64,000 nt of DNA from Ephydatia muelleri. Taxonomy: Eukaryota > Porifera > Demospongiae > Spongillida > Spongillidae. Under the pieces are notes generated by a model. The model searched no databases. It worked only from the letters and a program-made list of their open reading frames with translations, and was not told where the DNA came from. The stretch spans positions 186,001 to 250,000 of the forward strand of contig JABACO010000026.1 of assembly GCA_013339895.1 (NCBI GenBank). The letters run 5' to 3'. Each line of letters begins with the position of its first letter. Position 1 is the first letter of the stretch. A program made the position numbers and the translations under genes. This document shows positions 22,582-33,807 of this stretch, piece by piece.

Positions 22582-23553
22582 CAATTGATTTATTAATGAT
22601 TGTCGCATTAATTAATGAGTGCATGAAAAACTGCGGGGGCGATCCTGGACCCGATTCCGACGCCTGAGTGTGAGTTACCTCTGTATTGCAGGAAACTTCA
22701 ATACAAGCCAAAACTGCTTCGTCACTCGATTGAATTATCAAAATCTCGCACTAGGAATCATGACTACGATACCGGTGAGCGCACACATCGTTGTCTATAC
22801 GCGTGGCGTGACTGAATGCGGTATTTGTAACGACCCACGATCGGACGACCGAATTGCTGTATATCTGCAAACCTTTTATAAGTTAAGATGGCTTATAATG
22901 TATACCGCAATTGTAATAGTATACCATACAGCAGCCGCTTCACCTATACACTGGGAAGATGAAATGAAATAGAGGGAGTAAATTCACCCAGCCATGTAAG
23001 TGCAATGAGGAGTAGTAATGGATTCATCATGGTTTGTCTACCCACGCTTCGTTACCAATGTCGCAAACATGCGTCTCTAAGTCCGTAGAATAACTGTGCA
23101 TGCGCACATAACCATTACAACTCAAAAAACGTAAGGACATGTAGGCCTTAAGATCTTTTGTATAATCATACATGCCTCTCGTGTTGGTAAATTGCCGAAT
23201 TGTAAATCTGGCAATTTTGATATATATCACCATGCATGCACCCATGCCTTTTTATCAATGTCGTATGGGTTGAGAAATATAGCTGCAGCTTCTGACAGTA
23301 TCTTGTGTCAAAAGATGCACCAAATATATTCCTTCTGTCCCGAAGGTCCGGGTACATTATTTGTTAATACTCCCACGCTGGGGAATACCTCGTCGATTCG
23401 CCACTCTGCTCCTATACTTCAAAACCTGAACTGAGATGCACCACGATGCTTTGTCCCGATACGAAGGTTTGTATGTGAAGTTTGAGATTAGGAGACATGT
23501 TGGGCTAGGTGTAAGGACGATGTGCCCAGAACCTTGATACAATCCCTTATAGA
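22582..23553. other. Intergenic, no gene seen
   Basis: Frames of up to 117 residues (22619-22972, plus) show no recognisable domain. Confidence 0.4.
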
Positions 23554-23574
23554 CTGTTTCGTGGGTGTAGCTAA

Positions 23575-24005
23575 AAGTAGGAGTAGGAGTAGGAGCAGGA
23601 GTAGGAGTCGAGGTCTAAAAGTAGGAGTAGGAGTAGGAGCAGGAGTAGGAGTTGATGTCTAAAAGTAGGAGTAGGAGTAGGAGTTGATGTCTAAAAGTAG
23701 GAGTAGGAGTAGGAGCAGGAGTAGGAGTCGAGGTCTAAAAGTAGGAGTAGGAGTAGGAGTTGATGTCTAAAAGTAGGAGTAGGAGTTGGAGCAGGAGTAG
23801 GAGTCGAGGTCTAAAAGTAGGAGTAGGAGTAGGAGTTGATGTCTAAAAGTAGGAGTAGGAGTAGGAGCAGGAGTAGGAGTCGGTGTCTAGTAGGAGTAGG
23901 AGTTGAGGTCTAAAAGTAGGATTAGGAGTTTATGTCTAAAACTAGGAGTAAGAGTAGGAGCAGGAGTAGGAGTTGATGTCTAAAAGGAGTATAGGAGTTG
24001 ATCTT
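23575..24005. repeat. Left minisatellite end of the MULE
   Basis: Units of gtaggagtaggagtaggagc type, separated by tcgaggtctaaaa or ttgatgtctaaaa. This gives a higher-order repeat of about 30-60 bases. Confidence 0.95.
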
Positions 24006-24254
24006 ATAGTAAGCTCTGGCACTATCTATGGTTATATATACCAAGAGTTGAATCATAGGACAAGTTATAACATATAATTAGTATAGAAGTATAGTAGTAT
24101 CCAGTATTGACATGTGACAAGTGAACCTAGTGTGGAGCTAGGAAGAGTCAACAGTACAGTATTTTCTCAAGCTGAAAGGTACAAAATTGATAAGCAACAC
24201 TGGAAATGATATGGTGAATTGTAGGCATACAAATATATAACACTCAGCATGCAC

Positions 24255-26079
24255 TTAATTCCTTGTGGACAAAAGATAATATATATAAGATCCGGTCTGT
24301 CCTTTGTGTATCAAGTTTTTTTTGTCAAGAGGTTTCAATCGTACTTGATCAGTTACTCCTAGACCATCATAAAAATACAATTCTCCTCGCCATATAATGA
24401 CTGCAGTTATATGTTTCCTTGAAACGATGGAATACCCAGCCAGTTCATATCTTATACCATAAAGCACTATTTCCTTTGGTAGTTCTTCAATCACATCAAC
24501 CATCTCATCATCTTCAAATGATGCTATGTTAAATGGAATAATCCATGGCCTGCTGCTTAGAAAGGCTGCACTTTGAACTATGGGTGTGCCCCTACATTCA
24601 TAGAAAGTGCTTCTTTTATTTGTGGTAACATCTTCTCTATCACTTTCTGCATGTGGAGCATTACTTGGTGGTTCATGGGGAAATGCAGCACCACAATAGC
24701 CATAGAAATGTCCAGAAATGGGGAAAATGTGTTTGATTTGATCAGCAATTGATATAGCACATTTAGATGTAGGATGTAAAGTGAATTCTACAACACAGCG
24801 TTCTGATTTTGGACTGGGACAGTGTGACGAGTTGCATTTATTAGAAATAGCGAGTTTCCATACATGACGAAAAAACTGCAAGCACATGGAATTTTCTGAC
24901 CCAAAGCAATCAAATTTTTTCCTGTTCTTTTCAAAGTTAGTTTTGAATGTATGAAATCCAAAATAGTAGTTTTGCCCTTATGAATATCACCAGTTAACAT
25001 ATTTGATAACTCAGACTTCAAAGCTTGTTCTGCTTTACTCAATCCAAACATGGTTAGAAACATGGAATTCTGAGAAGAGTACAGAAGAAGAGTTGTCAAG
25101 AAGTTGTCAGAAGTACAAGTGTTGGTATATTTTGAATGCATCCATGGTATAGTTGGTGGGAGATAACATTTTGGACAAAAGAAGTCATGTGTTCGAGGTT
25201 TGTACCTTACTTTTGACAGATCTGACTCAGGTTGGTAGCAAGCATGAAATACCAAACCAGCAAGCAATATATCTTCTTCACTCTCTATGAATTGGACACC
25301 ACAATGCTTCACTGTAACCTCTATTACTCCATGGCTTCGAACTGCAATACCAGCATGGTAGTTGAGTTCTGACCTGTCAGGGGCCATGTAGGTAGATATC
25401 ACCTATACATTACAGAAAGAGTAAAGAATGCTTTGTGAAAAATAATTCATAAGCATTTGCCTCATACCTCAACGATAGGTTTTCCTCCATTTGAGTCATC
25501 AAACATGCGTCTCAAAAATGCAACTTGGTTAGAACGTGCTGTTTGTAATCAACGATACATCCTGGTCTGAGATATTCAATCTCCTGTGTGTTTGAAGTTA
25601 AACATGATTACACATACACATGCATATAGAGCATATAAGTGGCATGTATATCATACCTTATAGTAAGTAGCTTCACAGACATAGGAGGCTGCTAGAATAT
25701 CCGGGAACAGTATATTGATCTTGGTCAAATATTCATTCCATGATATATTATCAAAACCAGTATCATTTGCACTGTTATATAATTGTCGATTACAGTTGAC
25801 ATTAAGACTCTTTCCTTGACACAGTATTGACAAATAAGTAGATTGACTATCACCTTCAATGACAACGTTTGAAGGTGCATTGTTCTCATTGGAAAACGAT
25901 GCATGAGGAATGTCATCAATAGCTGCAGGTGGCATTCTGGGAGAGGGTGAAGCATTAAGTGTCGGTGACCCTTGCAGCACATCTTCAGGACCTGGTGGAA
26001 ACTGGTCATGATACGAAAAAGGGTACAGTGTTGTAGAAACTGGTGCACCAGAAATGGTGAGGTGAAATGTTTCCGTCAT
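24255..26079 (-). CDS. MULE protein, C-terminal cysteine-protease-like part
   Basis: Continues the transposase gene downstream of the SWIM finger. Exons: 26079-about 25655 (low-complexity linker, then LFPDILAASYVCEATYYK), about 25585-25470 (EIEYLRPGCIVDYKQHV, frameshift, RRMFDDSNGGKPIVE), and 25402-24255 in two overlapping frames (shift near 24800-24880). The last exon has NTCTSDNFLTTLLLY, a Cys box like those of ubiquitin-specific and related papain-fold proteases, and later YELAGYSIVSRKHITAVIIW followed by ELYFYDGLG, a His box with a downstream Asp. That Cys...His...Asp order suggests a C19/ULP-like peptidase fused to, or encoded with, the transposase. The assignment is by motif only. The frameshifts may be real or sequencing indels. 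Confidence 0.5.
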
Positions 26080-26275
26080 CTGTAGAGTTCTTCACATGCT
26101 TTGCAGGTGGCAATTGGACGTTTGCTATAAAGACAAAAAATTAATAATTAATTTAAATGTCTTATAAATAGTATAACTTCATATTCATGCACTGTCAAAA
26201 AGTCAAACTTACATGTACATGTATCCGTGTTTGATCTTTTATCATCCTGCTTAAAATCATTTTTTCTGGGTTTTT

Positions 26276-27650
26276 TTATTCCAGAGGGTCTTTCAGTTTT
26301 TCTGCTTTCTTTTCGTTGTAGTCAGATATATTGGGCTGTCCATGAATATTTGGGGGCAAGCCAACCATTAATCTGCATGCTGTGATATGAAAACATGTTC
26401 TAGTAGAGGAGCAGGAACATGTCTCTTTAGGAAACAACTTCACAGCACATGGAGTGATCCCGTCATTTTCCATTACAATCCATGCTCCTCCATCAACAAG
26501 TTTAACTCTCTGATTACTGATTGCTGATTGTGCTAAACTCATCTGACCATCTTGAGAATTAGCTCTAGATGCTGAAGGTTTCAATTTTTTCTCTGTAGAT
26601 TCATCTGTATTATGATTAAGATCATGCTTAATTTTGTCAACAATACCTGAAGGATCAAGTCCGAAATCAAGAAATGGCATCAATGATGGTTCTCTTTTAT
26701 AGTGATCATATTCAGTTTTGATTTCAAAGCGGCCACATTGATGGATAGAGCGCTCTATTTCACGATGGTAAAACTGAATAAATGATAAAGTGATACAGCT
26801 ATAACATCTAGTGGGACATGCTTCCACTGTTGAAGTTGATGCAGTACAGCATTCATTGACTCTGAAGGATTGTTTGTAATTCCATCCTCTGCATTACATA
26901 TGCCGGCTGTTTTTAATACCCAAATAGCTGCATGTGCCTTAAATGATGGTAGGAGATTTTGTTCAAAGTAAGTGATTATTTTGGGTTTAGATGTAAACTC
27001 TTCAGAATTTTTCAATTCCGCCCATGCTCTGTCAAAATCACTTTCCGTAAGTTTATTTTTCATTAGTCCTCTAAAAGCATTAGTAAAGTAATTTATTTCA
27101 GCAGCAGTGCAGTTGCCTTTTGTCTTTAAATGCCAATGCAAGTCATTCTGTATATGATTCCAGTAGTACAGATGTGTACCAACAGGAAAAATGCCTGAAA
27201 ATTTGAATTCTCTGTCAGTTATTAAATTAACCCTCTTAATTAACAAAGCAGTTGTAGTTTCTGTAATAGCATCAAGAAATTCTCGATGATCTATATGATA
27301 TCGTTTTGAGTGTATGAAAAATGAGCAAGGAATGATGGGATTGCCAATAAATAAGCCGTGCCTGAAGGTCAGTGTAGACATGTAATAATCCCCATGTTGA
27401 AAACTGTATCATAGTGTAGCACACTGGGTCAGTGCTTACATTTAGTAAATGTTCCAAAGAATCCAACAAAGGATGAGCCATTATGTGCACAATGGTCCTT
27501 GGATGTATTGAAATGCGTGTAATAAAATCTTTGCTATCTCCTTTTCGATTTGTCATGTTCAGTTGTAGGCATAGTTCGTAAATGTTATAAAGTGCATCAT
27601 GAGACATTCTAAATTCCCGATTTATATCATCTTTGATATTTCTGACCTAC
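26276..27650 (-). CDS. MULE transposase core with SWIM zinc finger (frameshifted)
   Basis: The minus strand reads RNIKDDINREFRMSHDALYN, then YDTVFNMG|DYYMSTLTFRHGLF (first catalytic D; one-base shift at the GGGG run near 27390), LLIKRVNLITDREFKFSGIF (second D), GTHLYYWNHIQNDLHWHLK, and NNPSESMNAVLHQLQQW (candidate E), which is the order of MULE transposases. A second shift near 26780 leads to a linker and then CSCSSTRTCFHITACRLMVG, a CxC...CxH SWIM zinc finger typical of this superfamily. The protein would cut and join the transposon ends in the nucleus. The frame ends at 26276 in PLE*, probably beside an intron (GT-AG region about 26080-26275). Confidence 0.75.
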
Positions 27651-27699
27651 AGTTATGTATGAACAATTTTAAAGCATATATTATAACGTTTAACTAAAT

Positions 27700-29743
27700 A
27701 CCTGTTTATAGTTGCGAGGTGTCATTACACAATGGTTCGGTCCTCCTCTGTCAGAGTTCACGATCTCTTCATATACCTGCCTGACAGGTTTTAAAGGATT
27801 ACAAGCTTCTACCTGCATTGGGTTCGAATATAATATATATAATTTATATTCAAAATTGTAATAGGTTAATTATACATCAAAATAGAACTACTTACTAATT
27901 AAGACACAATGAGTCAATAAGGCAATAAGTCAATAAGTAAGCAAGGCTAGGTGTTCAGTTTATTGACTCATTGTGTCTAAATTAGTAAGTAGTTCTATTT
28001 TGTTAAAATAAAAAATTCTAATTATAGTTAATAATTGTATATAAATATTAATGATGCGTACCTTTTCCTTAACAAATGGAGCAGATCGAATAAATGGTCT
28101 GGATGTGTTTTTTGAATTTCGATGCCCAAAGGTTGTAAAAATTGTGTGGTCTCCGGTATAATGAAGTATGTAGTAGCTTTCATAGCCCCAATATTCCCAC
28201 CGTCGAAAGCGTGAATCCCCTTGACGACTAACAAGGCTTGCATCATCTACTGCATTTGATCTTTCTTGATATCATACCCAGCACAGCTAACCACATATAC
28301 ACCTTTTGACACCCATCGATACTGATCACATCTGTGTGTATTAAAAGCAAGTTCAAAATAATAATTCTAACAATTCTCAGACCAGACGTCATCATTAATG
28401 TTATTACACTGTCAGTAGGGGAGCAGTGGGTTAATTGAGCAACTAGGTAAGTTGAGCCACCCCTTTTTTTAGCTGTACGAAGAAATATGTTATCATAAAT
28501 TGACATTAAGTGTAATGACTGGCTTTTTGTCCTACATAAGGATTTAGTTTTAGTATTCATTAGAATGTAGTATTCAAAAATTAGAAATTTAAGAATCAGA
28601 GTAAAATCTTTTATGGTTTGTGCCTCATAATTTCTACATAATGATGTTTCAGTCTTTGGTGTTTGAAAGTACAAGTATGCATATATATTTATGTTTAAAA
28701 TAAACTAAACTTTGATTTCATTTTATAACTTTGCTCTTTGCTGGAAAGGTTAGTAGTGTGGTTAGTTGAGCCATTTGCGAAGGGTCCATATGCTTGGAAT
28801 CGTATGGCGATTTATTAATATGAGTAACAGAAATAGTGAGCTATGCTTATTTGACTATGCAGCAATCTCAGAGGCATTCTGTTATTATTTATAAAATGGA
28901 GAATGATTTTGTGAATCATGTTAAATCACTTGCAAATCAGTATTGGGTTGGAAAAGTGTCATACATTAATGTATGAATTTACTTTGATCAATTATTTGAC
29001 GATGCTTGGTAATTCTACAAGACACAGGAAGGCCTTGGCCTACTCATGCTGACATATGCAAATAACTTTAGCTTAAGAAAAGCATATGGCTCAACTGACC
29101 CACTTGGCTGGGTTAGTTGTGCCATTTGACACCTGTTAACAATGTCCTTTTCTCACATACTTCCCCAGTCTCTAAAATTCCTATGACATGTACCCAAGTG
29201 GTGCCCCTTTATATCAGACTATTAACCTATCAGATTATTAACCTCTGCTTAATACCAAGCCCTAAAAATTGGCTCAACTAACCCCCTCCTCCCCTAAAGA
29301 ACTATATACATTGTAGTTACATGAATAAACGATCTATATAAAATTGCATTACGATCGTATAGCTTTGCGATGCCGATTGCTATAGTGTCTACATACCTGA
29401 ACTTCCTCTTGTTATTTTCCCACAAAGATTTGTCTGGTCCCAAATCAAATACGAATACTTGACCTTCCGTGGGCAGTGCTGGGGGAACACTGGAAATTTT
29501 GCCATTAAACCCGTCTGACGATGCGTTTAGGAAATAATCCAAGACACGCTCTGCATCAAGGCTGTTCATTTCCGTAGCTGTCACTGGGATTTCTTGTGGC
29601 CCCAACAATCCTGTATCTTGATGAGGCGAATCAATCATCATAATGTGGCGCGAATGATAAAAACGTGGCAACTTAACACCTATCCAGAAAGAGCTCACCT
29701 GCATGCGTGCGCAGGAATTACGAACGCAGTTGCTGAAGCACAT
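27700..29743 (-). CDS. MULE transposase gene, 5' exons
   Basis: Exon 1 (29743 or a later Met near 29650, to about 29398) encodes MMIDSPHQDTGLLGPQEIP and QVFVFDLGPDKSLWENN, ending at a GTATGT donor. Exon 2 (about 28330-28058) encodes CDQYRWVSKGVYVVSCAG and, after an apparent one-base shift, SRFRRWEYWGYESYYILHYT, TIFTTFGHRNSK and RSAPFVKEK before a GTACGC donor. This resembles the DNA-binding N-terminal region found before the core in animal MULEs. Exon 3 (about 27815-27702) encodes VEACNPLKPVRQVYEEIVNS and ends at GTATTT. The choice between the two start Met codons is open. Confidence 0.55.
27878..28002. repeat. 125-bp foldback element in a MULE intron
   Basis: Arms of about 40 bases, caaaatagaactacttacta and its reverse complement, enclose a short centre with caataagt repeats. 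A small palindromic MITE is likely. Target duplications are not clear in the AT-rich flank. Confidence 0.75.
28418..29294. mobile_element. 0.88-kb MITE with TA duplication in a MULE intron
   Basis: The left end ggggagcagtgggttaattg and right end caactaaccccctcctcccc form an imperfect inverted repeat. TA flanks both sides (28416-28417 and 29295-29296), as in Tc1/mariner-type insertions. Variants of the internal motif ggttagttgagcca recur in both orientations (about 28450, 28755, 29090, 29270). No transposase frame. Confidence 0.6.
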
Positions 29744-29811
29744 TGCTTATAGTTTTGATGTCGTTCGTGGGCGGGGCTCAGCAAATGTGGATGTTTATAC
29801 TTCTAGCCATC

Positions 29812-30038
29812 AATTCCTACTCCTATACTCCTACTTTTAGACACCGACCCCTACTCCTGCTCCTACTCCTACTCCTACTTTTAGACATCAACTCCTACTC
29901 CTACTCCTACTTTTAGACCTCGACTCCTACTCCTGCTCCTACTCCTACTCCTACTTTTAGACATCAACTCCTACTCCTACTCCTACTTTTAGACATCAAC
30001 TCCTACTCCTGCTCCTACTCCTACTCCTACTTTTAGCT
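29812..30038. repeat. Right minisatellite end of the MULE
   Basis: Reverse-complement counterpart of the left array: ctcctactcctactcctact units with ttttagacatcaactcc spacers. About half as long as the left array. Confidence 0.95.
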
Positions 30039-30053
30039 ACACTCCTGTTTCGT

Positions 30054-30621
30054 CACGTCACCCGGATAGTTCCATAAACTCTGTGCAGCGGACGTGTATT
30101 AATTTATATTGTGTGCCACAGATTACGGAGTGGTCACATGACACATGTAAAGGGTCTATATGTTACACCTTCCCAAACCTGTACACCGGCCCGCGACAAG
30201 TTGCGAAACAGAGAGATCGTTCTAGTTCAGTTTTCGATCATTGAAATGCTTTCTCTGCTCCAGATGAGTACTTTCTTCATTAGCAATGGTTAACATTCAT
30301 TATAAAGTTTATCGTCAATTCACACGAAGTTGTAGAAATGTTAATTCAAAAGCGACGGCTCTTACCAGAGATAATATATACATTATCTCTGCTCTTACCC
30401 TCTCTGTATGACAAAAATACATAATGTAGCTTTCTTGTGTGTTCATGTTGTGTTGAGTGATAAGTATTAATCTCTTCTTCATGTAAGAATAACTGCTATA
30501 GTTTACGCGGTTCGCGTGGGAGGGGCACACCCATCACCACCCCCTTCCGGTGCCACTCCTTTAACATTTTCTGGATCAGCCCCTATGCTCAAAGCGATGA
30601 TCGCGTCAACAGCTGTAAAAT
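30054..30621. other. Region upstream of the 7TM receptor
   Basis: No gene seen. It presumably holds the receptor promoter, but no element is recognisable. A small palindrome (30366-30391) is related to that at 13353-13380. Confidence 0.4.
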
Positions 30622-31590
30622 ATGGTAAATTCTAGCGGAACGAGTGTTTTCGATCATGCAAGTTTCGCTGTGACCAACGGCGTCTCCGTACTTGTGTGTC
30701 TACTGGCGGCCATCTTGGTCCTTTGTCTAAAGCTGTACAAAATGCTCGTGTACCGACTTGCTCTATATCAAGTATTGTCTGCACTGGCGTTGGCGTCGGT
30801 TGGCGCTATGCAAGTAGTGCTCATCGACTATGACCAATCGCCTCTTATCTATGGTCGCATTTGTACTGCTATTGGATTCCTGGTGGTCTACATAGAATGG
30901 TCGAAGCTGCTCTTCACGATGTGGGTGATCTTTCATCTTTTCTGTTTTGCAGTGCTACACAGGAATCTTAAGAAGCTTGAAGTGTTGTACGTTGTGACCT
31001 CGCTACTCGTACCGGTGGTAATAGCTATTGTACCCCTGGTAACCCACAGTTACGGGTTGAACCCTGATGGCGATATATGCAACATTTATGCCAACACAAG
31101 CGTCGCATTCATTGAGAGGCTTGCCCTCTGGGACGGTCCCGCAATGCTTGTGCTAATAGCCTCATCCATAGCCATGATTGTCATGGTTATCAAATTGGCC
31201 GGTCAAGTGTGCGGTCGGAGATATCCGTACGAACCAATCACTGATGGCGACCAATATTGGAAGGCTGTCAAACAGCTCCTTCCATTGGCCACCTTCCCAA
31301 TTTTGTTCTTCATCTTTGAAATACCGGTACTCATATTTCATGTTTATACAACGCAATATTCAACACCCAATGAAGGAATGTTTCTCGCTGCAATAGTATG
31401 TTTTTCTCTCTGGAGTATGGCCTCGGGTGCAACAGTTATCGTCCACATCTCCGTGGCTCAGATATGTGGCAGGAAACGCAAACCTAAACCAGTATACGTG
31501 TCAGACATTTTTACACAGCATGAGACAAATGGAGCGCGCAAAAAGACATACAGTGTAACTCGCTACTCTTTGCCGCCACCTAGCGTATGA
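30622..31590 (+). CDS. Seven-transmembrane receptor (GPCR-like), intact, single exon
   Basis: 322 residues. Seven hydrophobic helices at about residues 16-38, 45-68, 82-112, 119-141, 170-196, 216-242 and 252-281, with a short N-terminus bearing an N-glycosylation-like NSSG and a basic, Ser/Thr-containing tail (CGRKRKPKPVYVSD...). Cys81 at the start of helix 3 and Cys153 in the second outer loop could form the disulfide common to GPCRs. The compact shape and motifs such as IFEIPVLIFHVY and LWSMASGATVIVHI recall the cAMP-receptor-like/class B-related receptors that are expanded in sponges. No DRY motif is seen. The ligand is unknown. A broken duplicate lies at 34326-35405. Start chosen at the first Met, which precedes helix 1 by 15 residues. 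Confidence 0.8.
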   Translation: MVNSSGTSVFDHASFAVTNGVSVLVCLLAAILVLCLKLYKMLVYRLALYQVLSALALASVGAMQVVLIDYDQSPLIYGRICTAIGFLVVYIEWSKLLFTMWVIFHLFCFAVLHRNLKKLEVLYVVTSLLVPVVIAIVPLVTHSYGLNPDGDICNIYANTSVAFIERLALWDGPAMLVLIASSIAMIVMVIKLAGQVCGRRYPYEPITDGDQYWKAVKQLLPLATFPILFFIFEIPVLIFHVYTTQYSTPNEGMFLAAIVCFSLWSMASGATVIVHISVAQICGRKRKPKPVYVSDIFTQHETNGARKKTYSVTRYSLPPPSV

Positions 31591-33370
31591 TCCTTTTTAT
31601 TGGCGTGTATATGTGTTTATGTATCTGTACAATATTCATGTCATTGAGTTTGCGCAAAGAAACGAATATGTGGTTTTATGAACAGCGAAACAAAAGTCAA
31701 AAGTGCATAGAGCAAGGGAACCTGCCTACTGTGGAATGGCCGAATACATCCATTGTAAACACGTAAGCGTTGATTAAAAATTGTAATGACATTTAGTGTT
31801 TCTTAATAGGCGTGCGTTCCACATTCGGCTCCTACTGCACGATTTAGCTCTTCTTCTACCATTGACTATGCCCTTGAAAGCATTAGAAACACTGATTTCA
31901 GCCAAAAGCTGGTAGCAGCTCGCAATCTGATTGGTCGATAACAGGTACCGCGTAGAGACCTCGTTAGCCTAATCGCGTCCTCTAAATGCCAGAGGACGGG
32001 TATTCTACGGTAGAATACCCGCCACCGTAGAATACCCGCCCTCTGGCACTTAGAATACCCGCCCTCTGGCACTTATAGAATACCCGCCAATAAGATCCCG
32101 TTGCTACACAAAAACTGCGCTTGCGCAATGGATAATTGTAACGACATTGGTTACGTAAACTTGCGCGTTGCTATAGTCTAAATCAGTTAGATACTGTCAC
32201 CTTCGGGATCTACGTGAGGCCCTTAGTAGCGCCCTCGCTACGCTCGGGACGCTACAGCCCAGGGCCCTCGGGTATTCTAAATCACGTAGATCCCTCGGTT
32301 CCATGCAGTATCTAACTATTATATAACGATAGTAGCGAGAGCTATATAGCAACGAGGGGCTATAGTAGCGAGGGCGATAGCAAAGAGGACTATAGCATCG
32401 AGGGTATATACTGTATATATTAGTCTCGTATCCAGACCCAGATTCCCAACAGCTGCGGATCCGGCACGTGGAAAGTGGTTCTGGTGGAACTTTTTGGTTC
32501 TGTGGATCCTCGAGTGTTACGCAATCTTTTTATAAATGGGGTGTCGTTTTGTGTCGTCATAAGCTAATTACCCCGTTGTCATAAAATCATTATCGTTGCG
32601 GAATGAATTATGTGCTCGATATCTATGTCGGACTCTAAATAAAGAAGAACGTTAGGAACGCGGTGTTCTAATGCATGCACCGCGCACCTAGTTAGATTGT
32701 TCTGTGAGTTGGGAAGTACCCAACAGGAGGCAATGGTATATACCACGGGGTATACATGTAAAAGATGCAATAAGGCTCTCGAAAGATGCGCAAGACTCAA
32801 TAAACAGCTGATGAACATCGAAAGCAGCATGAAGACTGTAACGTAGGTTCTCACAAAGTATAATATCAAATATCAAGACTGACTAGTTGCCACGCAACTG
32901 CCCGCATAACACAACCAATCACATTACACGCACACAATGACCAATGATATAATACTATATGTTTCATATACGCCACAAGACCAGTCTTGTCACCTCGCTG
33001 TCAACCCTCAGCAACAGACACCTCTGAAATGCCATGCAATAGCACAACGGCAACCGCCGAGGACAGTTCGTTCAGCAAAAGGAGGAAGATTGCCGTTGAT
33101 CCGTTGCAAACGGCGGTGAAACGCACCATGTAACTCTCTGCCAGCCATTAAAGAACGGTGTACTTTGCGGGTTCTTTTTACTCACCCCGACTATGAGAAG
33201 AAGTATATCCTATAACTCCGCCATCAAGAAACCACGTAGCAATGTCATTATGCCGCAACAACAAAGTAGCATTTGCCAGGCACTCACTAAATAATGGAGC
33301 TCTGAGGATGCAGCTACTGAAGAAGATAGAGAAGAATGTAAAGGCAGAGATGAACGCTATTTTGCACAGA
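31591..33370. repeat. Repeat-rich intergenic region
   Basis: Holds an inverted minisatellite at 31985-32095 (taccgtagaatacccgcc and gccctctggcactta units, both orientations), a ~133-bp foldback element at 32185-32317 (ends agttagatactg/cagtatctaact), a degenerate ~20-bp repeat at 32330-32405 (gctatagtagcgaggg) and a half copy of the 3402-3488 hairpin at 32421-32460. No convincing gene; frames up to 96 residues (32869-32579, minus) lack motifs. Confidence 0.6.
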
Positions 33371-33372
33371 CC

Positions 33373-33807
33373 CTATATGCTTATATGGGGAGAAGTATCG
33401 AGCCTTAAAAACAGTGCATGACATTTGATTCCCTCTATGTCACCATTGAGGCGAAGGCTCCGATACTCATGGCGATCATGCATTCCTCCAACTAGTGCCA
33501 AAATACACTCTGTCACTCTGTGTCTAGCTACAGCATAGAGAATAAAAGACAGATACATTTGAACAACACTGAAGCTATGGTGTGTTTTGATTAACATGCA
33601 GGCATTCTGGAAAGCAGGTAATTTCAGAATTCTATATAACAATTTTAAAAACATTTTTAACTTTACCATTCTGTGTGCATCCATAGGTTTATACAAGGCT
33701 GCAGCCAATGGGGGTCTGCCTTTGTAGCAATGCTGTGATACAAGCACTCGATCTGATGGGGAAAAGTCACGATGACACTGTGATGAAATGGGTTCAAAGT
33801 CTGGCAT
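33373..33807 (-). CDS. Hypothetical two-exon frame
   Basis: It starts MPDFEPISSQCHRDFSPSDR with GRPPLAAALYKPMDAHRM before a GTAAAG donor (about 33665), and after a TTCCAG acceptor (about 33600) reads ACMLIKTHHSFSVVQMYLSF to a stop at 33373. The uninterrupted frame also reads through. GRPPLAAALYK is faintly ankyrin-like, but no full repeat can be traced. Function unknown. Confidence 0.25.
   Translation of the reverse strand: MPDFEPISSQCHRDFSPSDRVLVSQHCYKGRPPLAAALYKPMDAHRMVKLKMFLKLLYRILKLPAFQNACMLIKTHHSFSVVQMYLSFILYAVARHRVTECILALVGGMHDRHEYRSLRLNGDIEGIKCHALFLRLDTSPHISI

Larger units (their letters stand above)
23554..30053 (-). mobile_element. Mutator-like (MULE) DNA transposon, ~6.5 kb, complete ends
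   Basis: A perfect 9-bp target duplication, ctgtttcgt, lies at 23554-23562 and 30045-30053. The ends read ggtgtagctaaaagtagg on the left and its near reverse complement on the right. Each end runs directly into a (GTAGGA)-type minisatellite, in inverted orientation (about 23575-24005 and 29812-30038). A 9-bp duplication is the hallmark of the Mutator superfamily and agrees with the MULE-type transposase with SWIM zinc finger encoded on the minus strand. Two smaller elements are nested in introns (27878-28002 and 28418-29294). Confidence 0.9.

Noticed and set aside
23563-24005. Possible CRISPR array (regular repeats with spacers)
   Set aside because: Units are a degenerate minisatellite with no unique spacers, in a eukaryotic transposon end.
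32579-32869. 96-residue minus frame
   Set aside because: No motif, no neighbours, AT-rich composition similar to noncoding flanks.
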